From the NCBI GenBank assembly GCA_023014365.1, contig JAEBUN010000061.1, forward strand, positions 62,001-126,000: DNA of 64,000 nt, in the 5' to 3' direction. The position numbers were made by a program, and so were the translations under genes. This stretch comes from Lepiota brunneoincarnata (lineage: Eukaryota; Basidiomycota; Agaricomycetes; Agaricales; Agaricaceae). Below the pieces are notes generated by a model. The model searched no databases, was not told the DNA's origin, and saw only the letters and a program-made list of their open reading frames with translations. Numbering within the stretch: position 1 is the stretch's first letter; each line of letters starts with the position of its first letter. Shown here piece after piece: positions 21,741 through 33,750 of the stretch.

Positions 21741-24101
21741 ATGTCGACTCGTAACTCGATTACTCCGCATTCTGTAAGTCCGACCCAGTCACACCGCACC
21801 ACAAGAGATCCTTTTCTCACAATTTCCAAAACATTCCTTGACAGTCGGGACGCTTACGAAGACGTTATCATGGACGCACCACAACTAACACTGGGTATCT
21901 CGCCGGGGCAAGTGGTTTTACCCTGAACAACCCAGTGATGTGTGATGTGAACCTCGTCAACCACGACAATGAACGCGGTATGATTTGTCATGGTCAGTAA
22001 ACATCTTGCTGACTCGCAAACCATGCAGTGGCAATGGAGTCACTCAAAAAGTACACCATCCCGGGTGCGCACTTCAACTCCTCTGACCGCTTCCCTCCCC
22101 CTCAATGCCACCCCGGCACCCGAAAGAGCATCGTTGAAAGGATTCACCGCCGGCTTAGTGACACAGCCCGTCAGAGAAGGATTTTATGGCTTTTTGGATC
22201 CGCTGGAGCAGGCAAATCCGCCATCATGCAGACCCTCGCAGAATCCGTAGTTGATTCTCCCAACCTATCATTGGGTGCAACCCTCTTCTTCTCCAGGCCC
22301 AACAGGCGCAATGACCCATCCAAGGTCTTTATCACCGTCGCTTATCAAATTGCCATCAAATACCCATCATACCGTGACTACTTCCTCCAGGCGATGGCCG
22401 CCGATCCTCAACTACCAGAGAAAGCTATGAGGACGCAGTTCGAGAGGCTCATTTTCAAGCCGTTTGCTGAACAAAATATATTACAAGGGCACGGCACTCT
22501 GCTGATACTCCTCGATGGCCTTGATGAATGTCATGGCAAAAACGAGCAATGCGAAATTATTGGCCTCGTTTCATACATTTCCCTCGCCTATCCAGACACA
22601 CCCCTCATCTGGGCGATCGCGAGTCGCCCAGAATCGTATTTGAAGGCCATATTTTCTCGCAGAAGTATTTTGCCGAGTTACGAAAAGGAGGAGGTCCCTA
22701 TTGACTCTGACGAAGCATGCAAGGATGTCGAATGCTACTTGCGGGATGATTTGGAGAGAATTCGACGGGGTGACCTCGTCGCAAGGCTTCTTCCCCATTG
22801 GCCAGAAGGACGTCAATTTTTGACGATCGCTGCGGCTGCCACTGGGCTATTCGCGTATGCATCATTTGCGATTAGGTTCATTGATGACCCGGTATATGGG
22901 AATCCCGTTTCCCGGCTGAAACAATTGCTCGACGTTATCGACAGCGTTCCGATACAACCTCGAGGAACTCATCCGCTGGCTCGACTGGATGAGCCCTATA
23001 CGTATATTCTTTCCCAGATTCCTCAGGAAATCCTGCCAAGCACCAGACGGATACTTGGCCGTCACGTTCACAGAGATGAGGATAGCACCTTGGCCTATTC
23101 GTGCAATTGGCTGGGTTTGACTCCCAATGATGCCTATGGCGCCCTGCATTGTCTTCATTCGGTTCTTGGAATCCCACCCCCCGAGGATGCAAGCGAGGAA
23201 GATCTTTACTTCCACCATCAATCTTTTTCCGAATATCTCCGTGATCCTGGGAGGTCAGGTGGATTCCATATCAGCGAATCTGACTTCATTGAGCAACAGC
23301 TCGAATGCAATGTTAGAATTTTGAAGGATGTATACTCTCGTAAGTCTGTGAGATCCCTCCAAGAAGTTTATCTCATCGCATCGGCTGCATCAGGGAATAT
23401 TCCGAGCACCATGACTCCAGCTGATGTGGCTCTGTCTTGGCCCCTCAGTGCCCTCACAGACAAAGAAGAAGCTCTCAGAGAAGACCTTTACTATGAAGCT
23501 GGATCAACATTTCTGACCGAGTGGGATAGGCACCTCGCAGTCCCAATACCGAAACTTCAAGATGTGGATGTTACCCGCATCATGAAGACCCTGAATTTTT
23601 TTGATAAACGACACTACTGGGACGACATAACGGACATGGTTTCATTTATGATAGACACTCAAGGCTTCCCTGTATGTATTTCCTGCTTCCTGAGTTTAGC
23701 AATCCTAAATGCATTGTTGGTACCTAGGACTCTAGGATACATGCTGAACTCATAAAACGCAGACTCATCGGCGAAATACGAATTGGAGAATTTAGTCTGG
23801 ATAACATCAGGCAGGATCTTCCTATAATCCTTCGCTATGGCAATCAATTCTATAAAACATTCCCTGTATTGGAGGGTCCCTTTGGTGGGGTAAAAGTGGT
23901 GAGGCACTTGCCAAACCTCCTGAGAAGTATGAGTGACTAACAAGCATACTGATGCAGCTGGGTGCAACCACTCAAATGGTTTGGTCCACGGAAGATGACA
24001 ATGCTGGTGAAACCATGCAACAAGTTTATCGTGATATAAACACTGCAAGACAGCTCTTTCCTGATATACCTGTCCTTATCTTTGGGAACGATGTGTTGTG
24101 A
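21741..24101 (+). CDS. NACHT-domain NTPase (fungal NLR-like)
   Basis: Exons 21741-21773, 21845-21977 and 22029-23671 fit in phase, followed by 3' exons reaching the TGA at 24099-24101 whose first junction (near 23672-23763) I could not close. The N-terminus is a short linker (GASGFTLNNPVM...) typical of agaricomycete NACHT proteins. Next is KKYTIPGAHFNSSDRFPPP and CHPGTR, the P-loop LFGSAGAGKSAIMQTLAE (22186-22239), Walker B LLILLDGLDECHG (about 22500-22540) and WAIASRPE. After a winged-helix-like part (HHQSFSEYLRDP) the protein ends with a motif block QDLPIILRYGNQFYKTFPVL. No WD40, ankyrin or TPR repeats follow, so this is a short form. Such proteins are thought to act in self/non-self recognition; a role here is inferred. 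Confidence 0.85.
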
Positions 24102-24706
24102 GGTGTATGATCTGCCACTTTAGGCGGCCGGGTGAATCTCCATACTGGACCTATATCATTCCCTGCAGACCTTCACTTGTGTTACACGGAACGCAGGCCG
24201 TCCTGTTAGCTACTGGCAACTATTGATAGACACACAATAAACTGTCCGCCTAGCGATACTGTTGCAAGTTTGCCGACCAAGGCATTAAGTTCGAGCTAAC
24301 AAAGATCATATGAGTATTGGGCCTGGCAGGCTCAAGCTTCATTATAACCCTTTCAGCAAAGGTCAACTTCCTACCCAGATACTTCCCTAGTCTGATATTC
24401 GGGGCCCATACGCAGCCACGATCATCATACAGGCAGAGCTGATCTGGGAGCGAATCGGTCAAGTGTGGGACTTCATGCGTACTGTAGTTGGGATCAGTTA
24501 TCCCCCGTACTGGCTTATATAGCTCAATGGATGGCCGAAACCAATTGACTAGCAGCAATTGCAACGCCTCAGAGCTCATTTTCAGGTGCTCTACAAGCGA
24601 GGGGACGAAAGTAAGCAATATGCTACAAGGCTAATATTAGACGGAGAATACGGAAAACCAGAGTCAATTTCAAGTTCCATGTGCGAAATGACCATGTATC
24701 CAGAGG
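24102..24706. other. Intergenic with one possible short minus-strand coding frame
   Basis: The frame 24250-24580 on the minus strand (MSSEALQLLLVNWFRPSIEL...) has protein-like composition but no domain I know. It may be a remnant; nothing else is seen. Confidence 0.35.
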
Positions 24707-25740
24707 TCAACAACAAGGTCCGTGAAATTCAAGGGGTAAGGTCCCCCCCCATCGTGACAACGAGGGTGTCGTTACCTGGATTCTTCGGTTCCTGGTATAC
24801 AGCAAACGCAGCCCTCGCGTTAGGGCTCCTGTCGCAGTCAGTGGTACCTTCTGCGGCCATATCCCTAAGCCTCGAGATTCGAACACCTCCGGGCTACGGT
24901 CCAGCAGCAAGTTCAGGTGCCGATCGCTAAGGATCCCTTCCTTCCCTTCCTCAGTATCCGGAACAGTGTCAACCTTCTCACCCTTGAGACGCAGCAGCTC
25001 AGCGGCCATATCAACCATTGTTGCTTGCTTCCCACTATGAACCGCTGATGCTGGCGTCTTGAACTTGCCTGAGAGGGCGAGGGCAGTTGAATGACGAGGC
25101 CCTCAAATAACGAGTGGAAACATATCTTTGATAATTACTAGGGCCTCAGGTCTCTTCTTCGCTGTCGCGCATTGCATGACCAATGCAGTGAGTTCTACCT
25201 TGGGCTTGAATGTCCATTTGAGGGTTCTGACACAACCTGGGATCTTTTTAAAAACGATCAGGAAATGTGCCCACTCCTGGTCGTAGAAAATCACAGTGTC
25301 TGCCACTGTCAAATTGATGCCCAGGCCACCAGCACCCGTACTCAGAAGTAAGATCCTGGTCGAACTTTTGGTTGCCGCCTGGAACATATTCATTTGTTCC
25401 CTTCGACCTTGAGGTGAAGTCGAGCCATCTATACGACAAACCTTCTAGCCCATGTAGTACGTGGCCCAATCCTATATCAAAAATAAGCTGATATCGATAA
25501 ACTGCAAGCACAAACGCTACCTCGATGATGTCGAGCATGGTGATGAATTGACTGAATATTAGTGTTCGATGGCTCCGCTCGAGCAGCTCCCTGAGCAGAC
25601 GATCCAGGACCATCATCTTGCCGCTAGCGTTCACGAGCTCAGGGCCAAGAACGAGGTCACTTGTGTCGGGATCCACCGGCCGGCCGAAAAAGATGGGATG
25701 CGGGCAGACTTTCCTCAGCTACATAAATGTGTTTTGCGAC
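24707..25740 (-). pseudogene. SNF2-family helicase C-terminal fragment (Irc5/HELLS-like)
   Basis: Minus-strand blocks in order: DTSDLVLGPELVNASGKMMV with LDRLLRELLERSHRTLIFSQF (helicase motif IV region), then MNMFQAATKSSTRILLLSTG with AGGLGINLTVADTVIFYDQEW (motif V), then a degraded stretch where the DRAHRIGQ motif VI should be, then CATAKKRPEALVIIKD, and finally LNLLLDRSPEVFESRGLG. This order is that of the C-terminal helicase lobe and tail of Irc5/HELLS-type SNF2 ATPases. No N-terminal DEXH lobe is present, frames change, and motif VI is lost, so it is a dead fragment. It abuts a broken ATL copy at about 25740. Confidence 0.65.
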
Positions 25741-26160
25741 CGCATATTATTTATGGCCTTCACTGTAGGGGGTTGGGGGGGTTCGTTCCGGACGTCAGAA
25801 ATTTGAGGGCTGGGGAACGAAGCAGCTGAAATGTGCGTGACGGTAGTGGCCATGCCGGAGGGACGGGTGCACCTCGGCAGATGTGACGAGAGTAGCTCGG
25901 CATTCCGACGAGCTTTGCTCTGTGCCCTTTGTGGGTTTGTGTGAGGAGGGGACCGGAAGCGGCAAGAGGTGCGTTAACCATATGTTGTGGCGCGAGTATG
26001 CGGTATTGGCTTTACAGCTTCGTAGGCCTGCGGAGTGCTAAGCAAGTGAAACCGTTGGTGGGAAGGAAATCGAGTACTGCTGCATAAGTGCAGTACTGGG
26101 GCTGGTGATAACAATGGCACCAGGTGTTGTGAGGCTGATGAAGGAGCCAAGAACAAGACG
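25741..26160 (-). pseudogene. Truncated copy of the ATL gene
   Basis: Minus-strand words AKLVGMPSYSRHI and ALKFLTSGTNPPNP, and AYEAVKPIPHTRATTYG in another frame, match exons 2-4 of the intact gene at 19330-19935. The PWYR active-site part and C-terminal exon are missing and the match stops at about 25755, where SNF2 sequence begins. Confidence 0.7.
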
Positions 26161-26199
26161 AGGGTATCGCCACTGAAGCCCGACGGCCAGGTTCTACCA

Positions 26200-28111
26200 G
26201 TAATCCACCTAAAATTTATCCTGATTCCTGTAAATTACACCCATATACACTACAGGATGGTCGTGGACGAAGGAGGAGGGCTCTCCGGACGATGAAAGCG
26301 CAAATTAGATACTTCTTGCGGCATCATACTCTCGGTTAGCTTGCAGTTGGTCTCCCGGAGGTTGAGGATCAGACGTGAACCCTAAAAGGCTATGAGTATA
26401 ATAAGGGCAGTATAGCAACGGGACACTTACACAGACATGATACAGAAGAATAAGCCACCTATCCCATTAGCGTTCAACAATTTTTGTGCCATCAAAATAT
26501 CTGTAACACACGTACGTCCCCCAGCTCAAGTAGCGGAATACACCTGAGAACAAGCTTGAGATGGTACCACACAACATTAGCACTAGGTATTGACAGTTGC
26601 CCCGTCATTTTCTGCGAGGAGATAGCTCGTATACCACTCACAGAAAACCCTGTCCATCGATATATCAGCATCAGCCTTGCAAGTGAAAAAATTCAGACAC
26701 GACATACGGGATGAAATACAATACCCCATCTCGGTAGAAAATATACAATATAGGTGTTAACCGTTTCATCTGCATGATTTCCCGCCATAATGTGTCTTCT
26801 CTCTTCACTGCTCGGTACAGCTTAAGCAAGGTGAGCACAACCTCAAGTCCTGCAAGGGTCAGTATTTCCATATACTCATCTCGGATGAATGGCGACATAC
26901 CCGTTGTTATTAGCCTAGCTGTCCTATGGTTACCGTCAGTATTCAGTAGCTTTTATAAATTGCCGGAGTGCTGAACGGTTACCAGACAGGTGTTGCTTCA
27001 TATTGCATTAGAATCTGCACACCTTTTGGGGTATCACGGAACCAACACCCCGGAAATGGAGATGGAATATCAAAAATCTGTGTCAGTATTCCCCCAACTA
27101 GAAAAGCGTAAACAGCACACTTCCGCGGATTTTAGGATAGCATCAGCATTGAAGTGGGGAGGATACATACAGTAATTTCAACTAGGGGGCCGATTCATCA
27201 GCAATTATAGATGAGGGCGACGGACACGGTGCTCACGGGCTATTGCTAGATAAAGGACAATTGCGACTGACAAGCACTAAGTTGACAACTGCCAAGGAGA
27301 AGGAGCTGTCCAGGGTCATACCTTTGCGTTGTCCAGAGTATAATGCACGAAGTCGCAAGACAAGGAGTGTCTTGATTATAACTGTGTAACCAATTTTTAG
27401 AAATCTGAAGTATATGTTAATTGTCCCTGGTCTCCCACACGCCTTGCGGATGGACTTGCCCAGTTATCCACGTTGACACTTGGCAGCTGGAGGGGGGGGG
27501 GGGGTAAGCACCGAACGGACGAGAAACAGGGACAGATATACAAACACCTATCTAAAATATTAGCTCACTTGGGTCTCTCAAGGCGACTGGCTTACAAGGA
27601 TGGGAAAATGGCTAGTTTTGAAGGCTATCGGATTCATGTCAACCAGGATTGTCTGACTTGCTGTAGACCGGAAGGACGTAACTGTAAATCAATCTACACG
27701 CAGTCAGAATCCAACAAAAAATGAAGGCAAACAACTCACGCAAAATAGAGTATTCCACATATTTTGGTTATCATGTATAAGACCGTAGTGAACGACCAAT
27801 GTGCCCTGACGTTGAATGAGTCGAGGATGACTTGGACACTCAATATCACTACGCTACCCATAAATATATTGCACCTAGAAGAAAACGGACTGCATTGAAA
27901 TACTCTCCTGTGCTCAGTAGTAGGGTGTCCTTACCTCGCGTGGCAACAGTAACAAGGAATCATAGGTAAAAGCTACCAGAGAGGCAACTAAGGAGCGTGA
28001 GTATTTCTGGATTGATGCGACCAATTGTGTCTCACCGTAGCAGAGGACAATAGTCTGGTCACCCTTGAGGGCCGCAACAAGCACATCAGGGGGAAGGTTG
28101 AGCTGGGACAT
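26200..28111 (-). pseudogene. DUF6533-like multi-pass membrane gene, decayed copy 1
   Basis: Reading on the minus strand from ATG 28111: MSQLNLPPDVLVAALKGD, then LCYGETQ, a possible short intron, then SLVAFTYDSLLLLPREV, a GTAAGG donor, an exon with GSVVILSVQVILDSFNVRAH and WSFTTVLYMITKICGILYFA, and much later GLEVVLTLLKLYRAVKRED with IFYRDGVLYF near 26700-26860. The order 'YD..LTLPREV', a 'W..TVLY' helix and 'LYRDGVLYY' is that of agaricomycete DUF6533 serpentine proteins. Some exons look fine, but the chain is incomplete. A G-run at 27491-27505 lies in it. It could still be a live gene with introns that I cannot resolve. Confidence 0.45.
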
Positions 28112-28499
28112 GTCGGGGATGGCTGGCGGGTGTATAAAACTATTCACGATCGGTTTATATCATGATGGTTGGCGCTGCGCCGTTGAAATCGGCTTGGATT
28201 TGCTGTCAGAGGATTATTTCCGCACTAGATATACACAATTCTATTTTAAGCGATCATATCTGCGGCAAACCTATTGTTTCAGCTCCCCGGGATTCCCATT
28301 AGGATGGCGAGGTGTTTTATTGATCCTCAGCTGCCAAGCGCAACAACGCTCAACCCGAGTTTGCTGAGAAGTTTTCGCTCCATGTGAAATTGAGATCATT
28401 CTCCACGCCAGACGAACCCCAGAAGGACATAACTGCCAAAATATAATAAATCATCAATGGATCGATGCCCAAGTCAACAATAAGAAGAAGTGTATTGTG

Positions 28500-28690
28500 T
28501 TAAATAATTTCTCTCTACAGTTGACCATATATTATGACGCGAGCATGCGGTATTGATCTTACGGCTTCGTAGTCCTGTGAAGTGTTCAGCAAGAGAAAGC
28601 GTTGGTGGACGGAAAATTGAGTACCGCTGCATGGAACTCTGCACCATCCATAAGTGCGGCAGTGGAGGATTCATGACTGGGACTATTTAC
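28500..28690 (-). pseudogene. Fragment of the ATL gene 5' end
   Basis: The block matches 19815-19950 (5' exons and flank of the intact ATL gene), including the region of the first exon and the first intron acceptor, with several base changes. The rest of the gene is absent. Confidence 0.6.
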
Positions 28691-28759
28691 AACGATGACA
28701 CCACATGCAATTGACACGTAGAACATACCATACTACCAGAAACCCCCACAGACGTTTCT

Positions 28760-30268
28760 GACCTTTTACCCTTGTAAATATTTCACCGCGTGATGGAACC
28801 CATCTATTGATATAGTGGGCTCACCACGTCTTGGCACTAGTTTGCTTGTAGCGGTATATAAATGCTGGATTCCAAAAAAAAAGAAAAAGACGTCACAACA
28901 TAGCCAGATGATGGATGAGTATTCGCCGCTGAAGCGCGACGGCCGGGTTCGACCAATAATCCACGTAAATTTTATCTCGATTCCCATAAATTACACCTAT
29001 ATACACTACAAGATGGTTGTGGATGAAGCAGATGAAATATGCAGAGAGCTCTCTGAACGATGAAAGCGCAACCTCAAGTCCTGCAAGGGTCAGTATTTCC
29101 ATCTATTCATCTTGAATGAGTGACGATATACCTGTTGTTATTAGCCTAGCTGCCCTACGTTCACCATCAGTATTCAGTAGCTTTTATAAATTGCCGGAGT
29201 GCTGAAAGCTTACCAGACAGGCGTTGTTTCATATTGCAGTAGAATCTGCACACCTTTTGAAGCTTCACGGAACCAACACCCCGGAAGCGGAGATTGAATA
29301 GCAAGCATCTGCGCCATTATTCCCTCAGCTAGAAAAGCGTAAACGGCACACTTCCGCGGACTTTAGGATAGCATCAGTACTGAAGTGGGAAGGATTCATA
29401 CAGTAATTTCAGCTAGAAGGGCCGGTCATTGGCGGTTCTAGATGAGGGCAACTGACATGGTGCTCACTGGCTATTGCTAAGTAAAGGACAATTGCGACTG
29501 ACAGGCAGTAAGTTGACAACCGCCAAAGAAGAAGGAGCTGTTCAGGGACATACCTTTGCGTTGCCCAGGGTATAATGCACGAAGTCTCAAGACAAGGAGT
29601 GTCTTGATTACAACTGTGTAACCAGTTTTGATAAGTCTGAAGCATACGTTAATTGTCCCTGGTATCTCCCCACATGGAGAAACAGGGACAGATATACAAA
29701 CACCTATCTAAAATATTAGCTCACTTTGATCTCTTAAGGCAACCAACTCACAAGGATGGAGATGGTAGTAGTTTTGAAGGCTACCGGATTCATGTCAACC
29801 AGGATTGTCTGACTCGCTGTAGACTGGAAGGACGTAACTGTAAATCAATCTAGACGCAATCAGAATCCAACAAAAGATGAGGGTAAACAACTCACGTAAA
29901 ATAGAGTATTCCACATATTTTGGTTATCATGTATAAGACCGTAGTGAACGACCAATGTGCCCTGATGCTGAATGAGTGGAGGATGACTTGGACGCTCAAT
30001 ATCACTACGCTACCCATAGATATATTGCACCTAGAAGAAAACAGACTCCATTGAAATACTCTCCTGTGCTCAGTAGTAGGGTGTCCTTACCTCGCGTAGC
30101 AACAGTAACAAGGAATCATAGGTAAAAGCTTACCAGAGAGGCAACTAAGTAGGGTGAGTCTTTCATGTTTAATGCAACCGATTGTGTCTCACCGTAGCAG
30201 AGGAAGATAGTCTGGTCGCCCTTGAAGGCCGCAACAAGCACATCAGGGGGAAGGTTGAGCTGGGACAT
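28760..30268 (-). pseudogene. DUF6533-like membrane gene, decayed copy 2
   Basis: Starts at ATG 30268 with MSQLNLPPDVLVAAFKGD and LCYGETQ, near-identical in layout to copy 1. The long block 29090-30250 aligns with 26860-28080 of copy 1 throughout, introns included. It ends in TLAGLEVALSS near 29080, where copy 1 continues, so the 3' exons are cut off. Frame changes relative to copy 1 mark it as broken. Confidence 0.5.
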
Positions 30269-30529
30269 GTCAGGGATGGCTGGCCAGTGCATAAAGCTAT
30301 TCACGATCGATTTTATACCATGATGGTTGACACTGCCGTTTAAGTCGGCTTGGATTCGCTGTCAAAAGCTTATTTCCGGCTGGCACCAGATATACACAGC
30401 TCGATATTAAGCAATTGTATTTACTGTCGGGCACATTGTTTCTGCTCCCCAGAAGGACATGACTGCCAAGGATTGATTCCAAGACAACAATAGGAAGGAG
30501 CGTACTGTGTTGAATAACCCTTCCCCCCA

Positions 30530-31390
30530 GACAGAACATCGAGTACCGCTACATGGAACCCTGCACCATCCACAAGTGCAGTGTGTAGTTCCGGACGTAA
30601 CCGGCGTCCATTTTTTTTGTTTATGATGCGACTGCTATCGCACATTCCAACGTCGCTAACATCTCATCATCCCGGCTCTGTATCAAGACTAAGCATCCCA
30701 TTCAAAGCTTGAGTTTGTTTGTGTTCCTATGGTTTCTGATGAATGGGGGTCAGAGCAAGGTACGAGCATTTGTCCTATGCTGAGATATCGCTGAAACTGG
30801 ACGGCCAGACATGGTAAACACGATTTCAATGATATGGTACATGCTATGATTGTGAACCATAATCTGAATACTAATGACAATCCCTATCCAGGTGGGAGGC
30901 ACGGGATCCCAGACCAAGGTTCGCCCGTGAATTTTGTCCCGGGCCTGACACATATTCAAAGTGGTCCTGTAAATTATGCCCATATACGCTATCGGATGGT
31001 CGTGGACAAAGCGAGTGGTTCTGCGGACGACGAGAGTGCAAAGTGGATACTTCTAGAGGAATCATAGTCTCGATAAGCTTGCAGTTAACCTCCCAGATGT
31101 TGAGAATTAGACGTGAGCCCTGACAGACTATAAATACAATAGGGACAGCGTAATAGTAGAGCACCTACGCAGCTAGAAAACAATCTACTCCATTGACGTG
31201 GCTAATTGCCTCATTGTAGAGGCTCTGTAACTTGTGTGGCAACAGTAAGAAAGAATCGTAGGTAAGGGCAACCAGAGAGGCAACTACGAAGGATGAGTCC
31301 CCCCGATCTAACATGACCGATTGCGTCTCACCATAGCCAAAGGCAATAATTGGGAGGTCCTTGAAAGATGCAACAATTCAGAAGTTGTTT
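30530..31390 (-). pseudogene. ATL remnant joined to DUF6533-like copy 3
   Basis: 30536-30600 repeats about 55 bp of the ATL first-exon region. From about 30690 to 31380 minus-strand words match the family: GYGETQS, SLVALTYDSFLLLP near 31260-31340, and YYAVPIVFIVCQGSRLILNI near 31090-31150. The middle exons are missing. Confidence 0.45.
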
Positions 31391-31785
31391 CAATTTCTAG
31401 AGTGAAATAAATATTGGCAAATATATTGTGGTGAGAAAAGGTGGGTGATAGATATCAATAGGTATGTGTGTATAATAAGAAAGGATATGAGACGACGGAT
31501 ATTCAAGCACTGGTTGCGCTTACGCTGAACCATGATCCCATCATATCTCTCATCTGATGATGATTGGAAGGACTTATGACGTGACATAACTGGCATCCGC
31601 TTCTCAAGATCTAATATACCCATTTTCACAGCCATGGGTCGTGGGATCGTTGCCCACATTGTCGTATATATCGATAGATATCTGTATATGATGACAAAGA
31701 GATAAGTACAGTATATGACGACGGGTGTTCGCGTGTTCACACTGGCTACACCGGACCGTGATCCGAATACTTCTCGGATCGAAGA
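31391..31785. other. Intergenic, 3' flank of membrane-family copy A
   Basis: AT-rich flank, no gene seen. Minus-strand frames here continue past the copy A stop codon by chance. Confidence 0.4.
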
Positions 31786-33750
31786 TCATCCAATCCGGAG
31801 CTCGAACCCACTTCCGCCGGCCCAGTGTTCTGATCGTGGGGGCTGATGATGAGATTGCGGGAGTGGAGGGTATGCCAGGGCCGTCTGTGGTAGTTGATTC
31901 TCGTCTGTTCTCATACCTGCACCCCATATTGCTTTGTGGATGGCTTGACGGTTGTCGGCGCAGGTGAGAACGAATGACATGAGAGACAGGATAGCAATGA
32001 TTGTTGCAAAAATCTGTGAAATAAGCGTTATGACCTATCCGAACTCGAAGTGTGCATACACTCACCTGCCCGAATGACATGAAGGATGGAAAAGTCGGGT
32101 TTACGATGAGCATTGCGTTGACCCATGATATTGTTGGTTGTACAATAAAGAAAGTGAATCTGAACACCGGCATGGATCTAAAAATCCTTTTCCTAATCAC
32201 AGTCATTATTTTATTATTATTTGATGCCTGGAAATTGGGCTCACTCACCAGCGCAACAAGTGGTCTTCTAACACACTTTGAGTAGAAACGGGGTAAGGAG
32301 GAGAGGTATACAAGACCCAAATAATAAGCCAAATAACTTGAGGTATGCCTATCTCGAGCGGAATTGGGATGATCCTCAAGTCGATGATTGTGAGGCAATA
32401 GATCAGGACAATGAAATATGCCAGGCTGGTTCGCATGAGTAAGAAACCACTACACGACGAAGGAGAAGGCGGCTTACATTCTGAACCGTGATTCATTTCT
32501 ATCACCCTGCGCCCGCATAACCACCCAAGTCAAGTAGAAAAGAAGAACACGGACCGCGCTCAATGGTATGGGACCAACATAGTCGAGCACAGTACCGACT
32601 ACACATGTGGATACTAGCAATATCCTTGGTAACCCCCGAATATGGATTAGGGCTACGGTCGCGAGGAGGAGAGTGACACCATCGAGAACGGCAGGGACAA
32701 CAACGTTCAGTATAGCAATGACATCTACCATTGATGGCAAGGCAGTTCTGGGACCTAGCGTGAACAAGTGATTGTTGGCGATTTGCATGGCGGATAAGAG
32801 GGCGCCCAGGTTGTGCGAGGCGGAAAATATAGGGCTACGATTCAAGGATGCCCGTGTCCAGATAAGAATATCGGAGGAATAGGCACTATAACACCATCAG
32901 CGGTTAAAAAAACAGCTCTCGTGTGTTGCAACACATACTCATCCTCGTATACTGAATTAATGCGTAGAAACCGTCGAATCGCATTTCTACAAGCAAAAGT
33001 GAACGTCAAGAACAACCCTGCTAAGCAGAACCTCCCGATGAACACAGCGGGCCAAAATAGCGCGATCGCTTGATCCTTGCCATAGGTCTTGGTGCAAGCA
33101 GGTTGATTAAACTCGAACCAAGTAGGCGAAGAGAGAACCATGGATAACAGGATAAGCGACAAAACCAGACAGAGGCATGAGATGATTATTAAAAACCATC
33201 TTTCGACCCGACTTGTGATTGCAGTAGCTATAGACGTTGGAAGACGTCCAAACCGGAATAAAGCCGCCACGCAAGTAGCCCAAAGATAGATGCTTGCAGG
33301 AGAAATGATGGCAACGATAAGAAATATGGCGTCGTTCTTTGTGATGCCGAGTTTGAACAAGGAGATGAAACCGCATGTGATGAGAGAGATGAGGTTGGCG
33401 AGATATGCGTATGCCGCGAATCTGATTTGAACAGGGGTGAACAGAAGGGCGATGGCTTCCCGAACAAGTACATATCATTAATCTCTCTGTATTGTAGGCG
33501 TGCTGCTGTGTTCCGAGCTTACCGAAAATAGTGGCAGTGATGTACACTAAGGCAACCTTTCGTCAGATCTTGGTTTCAGGGGCAAGGAACCAGAATGACA
33601 CCCACAAGATATCTGTTGGCCCAAACCTGTGACATCTGGGTTGGGACATGGGCCAAAATCGCAACTGTCGGGAGGCGGATTGAGGCAATAGATTTGAAAC
33701 AACGTATCGTTGGATGCACCGGTGAGGTTGATACGGTAGGGTGTATCCAT
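31786..33750 (-). CDS. Multi-pass membrane protein, tandem family copy A
   Basis: From ATG 33750: MDTPYRINLTGASNDTLFQI then YCLNPPPDSC DFGPCPNPDVTG, a likely extracellular N-terminus with an NLT glycosylation site and four Cys. Introns are visible at a GTGGGT donor near 33593, at GTAAGC near 33520 and at GTATGT near 32938. Helix-rich blocks follow: AIALLFTPVQIRFAAYAYLA, LISLITCGFISLFKLGITKN, AIFLIVAIISPASIYLWA, WFLIIISCLCLVLSLILL, VFIGRFCLAGLFLTFTF, then SSDILIWTRASLNRSP, VRVLLFYLTWVVMRAQGDRN, IPQVIWLIIWVLYTSPP, VFRFTFFIVQPTISWVNAML and IFATIIAILSLMSFVLT, ending in a polar tail. I count about ten helices. All key exons match copy C, so this copy seems intact. I know of no function; a sensor or transporter is possible. 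Confidence 0.7.

Noticed and set aside
31604..32398. 264-residue minus-strand frame
   Set aside because: It joins parts of copy A exons and introns in the wrong frame; the proper frames there match copy C.
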